Assembly (NCBI RefSeq): GCF_000235625.1 | Contig: NZ_AGTR01000014.1 | Coordinates: 171,485 to 235,484 of the forward strand | Direction: 5' to 3' | DNA length: 64,000 bases | Origin: Marinobacter manganoxydans MnI7-9 | GTDB lineage: Bacteria > Pseudomonadota > Gammaproteobacteria > Pseudomonadales > Oleiphilaceae | In this document: in pieces, positions 59,920-64,000 of the stretch | How positions within the stretch are numbered: position 1 is the first letter of the stretch | Layout: every line of letters begins with the position of its first letter | The notes under the pieces: generated by a model | Database searches by the model: none | What the model saw: the letters and a program-made list of their open reading frames with translations, nothing else | Told to the model about the DNA's origin: nothing | Translations under genes and position numbers: made by a program

Positions 59920-60412
59920 GTACCCAAGAAACTTTTCACACATCGGCATATCCGTGCCGGATCTTGAACAAGCCGTAAAGTTCTACACGGAGGTTATGGG
60001 TTGGTATTTGATTATGGAACCAACCTTGATCGAGGAAGGCGACAGCGCCATTGGAGAAATGTGCACAGACGTATTTGGCGCGGGCTGGGGCAAGTTCCGT
60101 ATCGCTCACTTATCGACAGGCGATCGGATTGGTGTGGAGCTTTTCCAGTTTAAAAACCAGACCAACCCGGAAAACAATTTCGAGTATTGGAAAACCGGGG
60201 TCTTTCATTTCTGTGTTCAAGACCCGAACGTAGAGGAACTGGCAGAGCGGATTGTGGCCGCAGGTGGCAAAAAGCGCATGGAGAAACCGCGCTACTATTA
60301 CCCCGGCGAGAAGCCCTACCGCATGATTTATATGGAAGACCCGTTTGGAAACATCCTGGAAATCTACAGCCATAGCTACGAATTGATATACAGTGCGGGC
60401 GCCTACCAATAA
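59920..60412 (+). pseudogene. VOC (glyoxalase-fold) family protein, disrupted by the insertion sequence
   Basis: About 160 residues of a vicinal-oxygen-chelate protein. Metal-ligand candidates are His in FSHIGISVPDLEQ, Glu in GVELFQF, His in VFHFCVQ and Glu in GNILEIYSH. The first five codons are left of the IS. The frame is open back into the IS right end (GLLQYPRNFSH), so a chimeric protein could be made if a start in the IS is used, but its promoter and the LysR site are cut off. Substrate unknown. Confidence 0.8.
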
Positions 60413-60459
60413 GCGCGAAGACAGTTTCAGGGGGCTTTCTGCTACGGGAAGCCTCCTTG

Positions 60460-60528
60460 ATTTAACGCTTGGCTTTGCTATGAAGCGAAGCGGAGACAAA
60501 AGCATCCGAGTGCCGCGCCTGGTTAGCT
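60460..60528 (-). other. attC-like site, terminal (integron recombination site)
   Basis: On the minus strand it runs from CTAAC, overlapping the ParE stop codon, to GTTAAAT, a full GTTRRRY core. Inner arms CAGGCGCGGC and GCAAAGCCAAGC are partly complementary. Length 69 bp. The VOC gene end lies beyond, so this would be the last site of the array. Confidence 0.6.
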
Positions 60529-60825
60529 GTTCCCAAGCATGTACGCCCGAAGCTGTCGCTCCTCTCGCATGACATAGAGAATGAGAACTCGCTTATCATC
60601 CTCACGATAAAAAATGCGACACGGTGGAACCACTACCTCCCTGTATACTGAATTAGGGAGTTCTGGAGGAATCCGTCCGGATTGGGGAAAATCTTCCAAA
60701 CGCTCGGTCTTATCGAAAACATCCTGGACCAGGTGACTTGCGGCTGCAGGATTATCAAGAACAATGTACTCGGCGATGGCATCCAGTTCTTGAAGGGCGG
60801 GCTCCGTCCAGATTACTTCAGCCAT
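60523..60825 (-). CDS. RelE/ParE family toxin
   Basis: 100 residues with the ParE/RelE layout: WTEPALQELDAIAEYI helix, then PQSGRIPPELPNSVYREVVV and CRIFYREDDKRVLILYVMRE strands. ParE members inhibit gyrase, RelE members cut mRNA; the wording is nearer ParE. It overlaps the antitoxin gene by 13 bp. It ends inside the attC-like site, as integron cassette genes often do. Confidence 0.87.
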   Translation of the reverse strand: MAEVIWTEPALQELDAIAEYIVLDNPAAASHLVQDVFDKTERLEDFPQSGRIPPELPNSVYREVVVPPCRIFYREDDKRVLILYVMREERQLRAYMLGNS

Positions 60826-61070
60826 TTACTCATTTTCTCCCTGGCCTCACTCTGGCTGTACGTTCTTCCCTCAAGTACAGCACGCTCTCCCCGTGAGAGC
60901 CCCTCAAGCAGCTCAAGTCGACGCTGCATAAACTCATAATCCTGCACATCAACAAGGTATGCGGATGGCTGACCATGCTCCGTGATCAGTATCGGCTCCT
61001 TAGACGAGTGCAAATCTGCAAGAATCTTTGTGGCTTGGCGCTTAAGGTTCGTAACAAGCTCAACTTTCAT
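60813..61070 (-). CDS. Phd/YefM family antitoxin
   Basis: 85 residues. The N-terminal domain (VTNLKRQATKILADLHSSKE, then ILITEHGQPSAYLVDVQDYE) is the DNA-binding Phd fold; the acidic and basic C-terminal helix binds the toxin. It would repress its own operon through the 20-bp palindrome 25 bp upstream. Confidence 0.88.
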   Translation of the reverse strand: MKVELVTNLKRQATKILADLHSSKEPILITEHGQPSAYLVDVQDYEFMQRRLELLEGLSRGERAVLEGRTYSQSEAREKMSKWLK

Positions 61071-61094
61071 GGGCTAACCCTGATCCAAATTTAT

Positions 61095-61114
61095 AGTGAT
61101 ACTATAGTATCACT
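61095..61114. promoter_or_regulatory. 20-bp palindromic operator of the toxin-antitoxin operon
   Basis: AGTGATACTATAGTATCACT is a perfect palindrome 25 bp upstream of the antitoxin ATG. It fits conditional autorepression by Phd-type complexes and contains TATAGT, a plausible -10 region. Confidence 0.75.
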
Positions 61115-61138
61115 TTTCGGGTGAGGCAATCACAGCTA

Positions 61139-61212
61139 ATCGGGATAGGGAGGCACCTCACGATGCCCCTCCTCCCACATCACCGGGCATACGGATCACG
61201 TACCACGGCGAT
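61139..61212 (-). ncRNA. Group II intron domains V and VI
   Basis: Domain V is the 30-nt hairpin at 61181-61210 (CGCCGTGGTACGTGATCCGT onward), containing the CGC catalytic triad typical of class C introns. Domain VI follows, with the stem GAGGGGCATC...GGTGCCTCCCT, ending at 61139. Confidence 0.7.
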
Positions 61213-61233
61213 TCAGTGACTTGACTCAACCCG

Positions 61234-62559
61234 TTACCGCACTGCCAGTTCCGGCAGTCCATAGCTCCGAAACAACCGGGCCGGTAAGGCTTGCCGCAGT
61301 GCCGGCGAATGACTCAGCCGCCACGGGCCGTGGGCTGATTTCGCAGTGTTCCAGGCCAATTTGACCGAGACGCCCCGCTTTCTCAGCTCACGATACCCCT
61401 TTCGGCCCCATTGCTTCCACACGTAACTTCTCATTCTCCGCCGTATCCACTTGTCCAGGTCCCGCAGCGGGCTCAGTACTTCGGCTGCGTCGAAGTACGC
61501 TTTCCAACCAAGCAGGGTGTCTTTTAAGTCTGCGATCACCCGGGCTAATGAGTGGCCCCGTGTTCGGCGGCTCAGTATCCGGATCTGGGTTTTCAGCTTG
61601 GTGATGGCTTTGTCAGCCACTTTCAATCGCTGCCCTTTCCGGCTGAGGGTGAAGCCCAGGAAGCTGCGCTTCCAGGGCCGGTCTACCGCGCTCTTTCGTG
61701 TATTCACTGTGAGCCTCAGTGAGTCCTCGATAAGGCGCGTCAGACTCACCATCACCCGCTCGCCTGCGCGGTGACTGCCCACGTAGATCTGGCAGTCATC
61801 CGCGTAGCGAGCGAAGCGCAGGTTGCGCCGGTCCAGCTCCCAATCCAGTTCGTCCAGCACCACATTCGCCAACACCGGGGACAGTGGCCCGCCTTGCGGC
61901 ACGCCCTCGGGGGTCGGAGCTTTGCGGTTGTCGATCTGAACGCCTGCCTTCAGGTACCGGTTGACCAGCCTGAGCATCGGCCTGTCCGGCGTATGCCGTT
62001 TCAGCCGTGCCATCAGCCGATCATGATTTACCCGATCGAAGAAGGCTTCCAGGTCCAGATCCACTATCCAGTTACGGCCTTCCCGAGCGCAATGCTGTCC
62101 GTATCGGACCGCATGATGCGCAGAGCGTCCCGGACGGAAGCCATAGCTGTGTGGATGGAAGCGGGGTTCCCAGTCCTGCTGGATAACCTGAGCGATTGCT
62201 TGCTGGATAAAGCGATCCAGCACCGTTGGAATACCCAGAGGGCGGGAACCGCCGTTGGCTTTGGGGATGGTGACCCGCCGGACCGGTTTTGGTCGGTAGG
62301 TCTGCTGGAGCAACTGCTGCCGAATCTCCGGCCAGTGTTGGCGCAGATAATCCGGCAACTCATCCACGGTCATGCCGTCGATGCCCGGCGCTCCCTTGTT
62401 ACGTCGAACCTGTTTCAGGGCGCGATTGAGGTTGTCCCTGCTCAACACACGCGCCATCCACGGTGAGGGTTGAACGGAGTGCGAGCCTTCCCGGTTTCCG
62501 GCAACGGGTTCATCCCCTGGAGACTCCAGGGGCAGCGCTAGCTGCTTTGCGGATGCCAT
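61234..62559 (-). CDS. ltrA: Group II intron reverse transcriptase/maturase, class C
   Basis: 441 residues from the ATG at 62559, preceded by AGGGA; a GTG at 62574 would add five. The RT domain shows SYGFRPGRSAHHAVR, VPQGGPLSPVLANV and the catalytic YADD near 251; the maturase X domain follows (about 300-400), ending GPWRLSHSPALRQAL. There is no C-terminal HNH endonuclease, typical for IIC. It promotes splicing and target-primed mobility of the intron. Confidence 0.92.
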   Translation of the reverse strand: MASAKQLALPLESPGDEPVAGNREGSHSVQPSPWMARVLSRDNLNRALKQVRRNKGAPGIDGMTVDELPDYLRQHWPEIRQQLLQQTYRPKPVRRVTIPKANGGSRPLGIPTVLDRFIQQAIAQVIQQDWEPRFHPHSYGFRPGRSAHHAVRYGQHCAREGRNWIVDLDLEAFFDRVNHDRLMARLKRHTPDRPMLRLVNRYLKAGVQIDNRKAPTPEGVPQGGPLSPVLANVVLDELDWELDRRNLRFARYADDCQIYVGSHRAGERVMVSLTRLIEDSLRLTVNTRKSAVDRPWKRSFLGFTLSRKGQRLKVADKAITKLKTQIRILSRRTRGHSLARVIADLKDTLLGWKAYFDAAEVLSPLRDLDKWIRRRMRSYVWKQWGRKGYRELRKRGVSVKLAWNTAKSAHGPWRLSHSPALRQALPARLFRSYGLPELAVR

Positions 62560-62979
62560 CCCGTTTCCCTGCACGGACTCTCGACTCCTGTCTCTGTTCG
62601 GGCCTTCGGTTCACGGGCGAACCTACTATGCCCTCTGCTGATTTCTGCCACGCGATCAGAGACGATCGCTCGTCTCTCAGTGGGTCCGTCCACACGTGGC
62701 AGACCTCCCGGGGTAAGGCACAGAGCTTTCACGACGTGAACGCCCGATTTATAAAGTACACCCCAGTCGCAGAAGGAGGGCTTCGCGGTCACGTGCCCGC
62801 TCGCCCCGGATGTACCACACCTCGTATCGGGTTCCTGTTCGTCGTCCCGCCGCTTTGGATTGGGCTTCCTTCAGACCCCACCTCGCGATGACGCCCTTGC
62901 CCTTCTCCTAGCCTTCGGCTCTGCGAACACCTGGCAGGAGGACTTTCACCTCCCTAGTTCTGTGCCATGCCCGGCACAC

Positions 62980-63073
62980 ACGCTTTGGTTCAGCGGCGCC
63001 CTTGTAGCGCAGCGAAAAGGGCATCCGGTGGAGGGCCGTCAGGCCCGGAACGAACTGGAACACTTGGTTAGAT
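62980..63073 (-). other. attC-like site split by the group II intron
   Basis: It starts with ATCTAAC (63073-63067, RYYYAAC) right after the stop of the upstream cassette gene. The body shares GGCCTGACGGCC and TCCACCGGA with the site at 63496-63582. Its core GCGT is followed by the intron; the remaining TAGCT is at 61138-61134. Confidence 0.75.
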
Positions 63074-63472
63074 TTATTGGATCCTACCGCCTGAAACATG
63101 GGCCGCGAAACCTTCCCTCGCTTCCTGTGTTATGCCGGATAGATCTTTGGCCGGGACTCGCTCAACTTCAATCCCCATGGCCTCAGCGACTTTGACCAGA
63201 TCATCCGCGTGGTACTCAGTCGCTATGAACAATTTTTGGGGTCTTGAGCCAGATTGGCCTTCAGCGTCGGCCAACAATTTCCGTGACAGGAATTCCGGCA
63301 AACCAGACATGCTTACCTGAACAAGCTCCATGCCAAAGATCATCCCCGTTGCCACCTCCATGATGGCCATAGCGTTGAAATCTCCATCGGCCTCCGTCAT
63401 CACCGGTGCTTCGTTCAATTGGAAAAGCAGCCAGGCTTCATTGTGGGCATAATCAGACGGCTCAATTGGCAA
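63074..63472 (-). CDS. Cassette-borne protein of unknown function
   Basis: 132 residues from a TTG at 63472, supported by AGGAG 7 bases upstream. No family recognised. The sequence NEAWLLFQLNEAPVMTEADG and LFIATEYHADDLVKVAEAMG suggests a soluble alpha/beta protein with no membrane segment or signal. Its stop codon abuts an attC-like site, so it is probably a gene cassette read on the minus strand. Confidence 0.65.
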   Translation of the reverse strand: MPIEPSDYAHNEAWLLFQLNEAPVMTEADGDFNAMAIMEVATGMIFGMELVQVSMSGLPEFLSRKLLADAEGQSGSRPQKLFIATEYHADDLVKVAEAMGIEVERVPAKDLSGITQEAREGFAAHVSGGRIQ

Positions 63473-63495
63473 CGTACTCTCCTGATTCTTTTAAA

Positions 63496-63582
63496 TCTAA
63501 CGCCAATAATAAGCGGCGACCCGACAGGGGCGTCCGGTGGACGGCCGTCAGGCCGGGAACGAACTTGATTGACTGGTTAAAA
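63496..63582 (-). other. attC-like site, complete
   Basis: 87 bp. On the minus strand TTTTAAC to GTTAGAT (full GTTRRRY core). The terminal arms TAACCAGTCAATCAAG and CTTATTATTGGCGTTA are imperfectly complementary, with internal hairpins around GGCCTGACGGCC, as in folded attC. It separates two unknown cassette genes. Confidence 0.75.
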
Positions 63583-63592
63583 GGTGCACCGC

Positions 63593-63976
63593 TTACGGGG
63601 TTCCTCGCAGTCGCTCTGTTACAACCACCGCATCGGCCTGATTTTCTTTGAAAAAATATCCTGAAAACGCGTATGCATCCTGCCAGTTTGGATGAGCCAA
63701 CTCGAACTCTTTGAGTTTTCCCACAAGAATACTGACGGCTTCTTCTGACGACGTTGATTCCTGAATAAGCCTGTCCAAAATCATGGCTTGGAGGCTCACT
63801 TTCAGCGCTTCCAAAAATTTGGAATATGATTCCTGCCCCTTATCACGGCCAAATAATGTCTTCTTGCCGGTATTTTTTGTGACTGCGGCCATGGCCATAA
63901 CCAATTTGGTTAGTGCATTGTAGGTATGGGGCGAGAAATGACGTAACTGTCGCTCAAACAGTTGATTACCAGCCAT
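63593..63976 (-). CDS. Cassette-borne protein of unknown function
   Basis: 127 residues, ATG at 63976 with AAGGAGG 8 bases upstream. No family recognised. It is predicted mostly helical and soluble (LVMAMAAVTKNTGKKTLFGR, then FLEALKVSLQAMILDRLIQE). The stop is 11 bp from the attC-like site. It is the most upstream cassette visible; an integrase or further cassettes would lie to the right of the window. Confidence 0.65.
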   Translation of the reverse strand: MAGNQLFERQLRHFSPHTYNALTKLVMAMAAVTKNTGKKTLFGRDKGQESYSKFLEALKVSLQAMILDRLIQESTSSEEAVSILVGKLKEFELAHPNWQDAYAFSGYFFKENQADAVVVTERLRGTP

Positions 63977-64000
63977 AGAACAACCTCCTTGTGTACTTTT

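Larger units (their letters stand above)
61139..62979 (-). mobile_element. Group IIC intron inserted in an attC core
   Basis: 1841 bp on the minus strand. The 5' end is GTGTGCCGGGCATGG at 62979, a group II GTGYG start; the 3' end is CCTATCCCGAT at 61139. It encodes a reverse transcriptase without an endonuclease domain. Joining the exons (AAAGCGT and TAGCTG) restores GCGTTAGCT, an attC core. Positions 62560-62979 hold the ribozyme 5' domains. Confidence 0.85.

Noticed and set aside
60460-63582. CRISPR array as explanation of the right-edge repeats
   Set aside because: Only three sites, 69-100 bp long and of variable interior, separated by genes; this fits attC sites, not short regular repeats and spacers.

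Overview
The window reads as the chromosome of a marine gammaproteobacterium, most likely Marinobacter or a close relative. This is inferred from the gene set (a complete leucine-degradation liu cluster, a cyanate island, a SulP/UspA pair, DUF2959, a yehZYXW osmolyte transporter, an ilvGM-type acetolactate synthase), the moderately high GC and the dispersed repeat families. No rRNA or tRNA gene was recognised.

Layout. 1-9.0 kb: housekeeping and stress genes, namely a PhzF-like isomerase cut by the window edge, a BaiN-type flavoprotein, a patatin, a SulP transporter with a UspA protein, an MgtC/DUF4010 protein, AlkB, a DjlA-like co-chaperone and an ICMT-like methyltransferase. 9-19.3 kb: an amidase, a GAF-GGDEF-EAL protein, TruC, a chemoreceptor behind a FliA-like promoter, and an RND efflux pair. 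19.3-21.5 kb: ilvGM behind a classic attenuator with a Val/Leu-rich leader peptide. 22-27.9 kb: cyanase and a cyanate/nitrate-type ABC transporter, divergent from a sigma-54 activator; the shared intergenic region holds -24/-12 elements and repeated TTTCGTA boxes. 29.6-42.7 kb: branched-chain amino acid catabolism under a MerR-type LiuR (thiolase, acyl-CoA dehydrogenase and SDR on the minus strand; liuRABCDE, an AhpD-like protein and an acyl-CoA ligase on the plus strand).

42.8-58.5 kb: a DUF2959 lipoprotein with a large uncharacterised protein carrying a papain-like Cys/His/Asn pattern, an MFS carrier, a yehZYXW betaine-type ABC operon whose binding protein has an in-frame amber codon, a TauD-like dioxygenase, small secreted proteins, an M14 peptidase with a beta-lactamase-fold hydrolase, a tautomerase reduced to 26 codons by an internal deletion, a nitronate monooxygenase, and a LysR regulator.

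58.5-64 kb is mobile. An IS2-group element (1319 bp, 5-bp target duplication GTACC) splits a VOC gene after its fifth codon. To its right, the last 3.6 kb reads on the minus strand as an integron cassette array: an unknown ORF, an attC-like site, an unknown ORF, a second attC-like site carrying a group IIC intron exactly in its core, a Phd/ParE toxin-antitoxin cassette and a terminal attC-like site. No integrase is visible; if one exists it should lie beyond 64000.

Two dispersed hairpin families occupy intergenic space. A roughly 100-bp cloverleaf-like element occurs three times, always inside a catabolic operon and always in the same sense as transcription. A second family occurs as two inverted pairs (about 21.6-21.9 and 29.4-29.6 kb).
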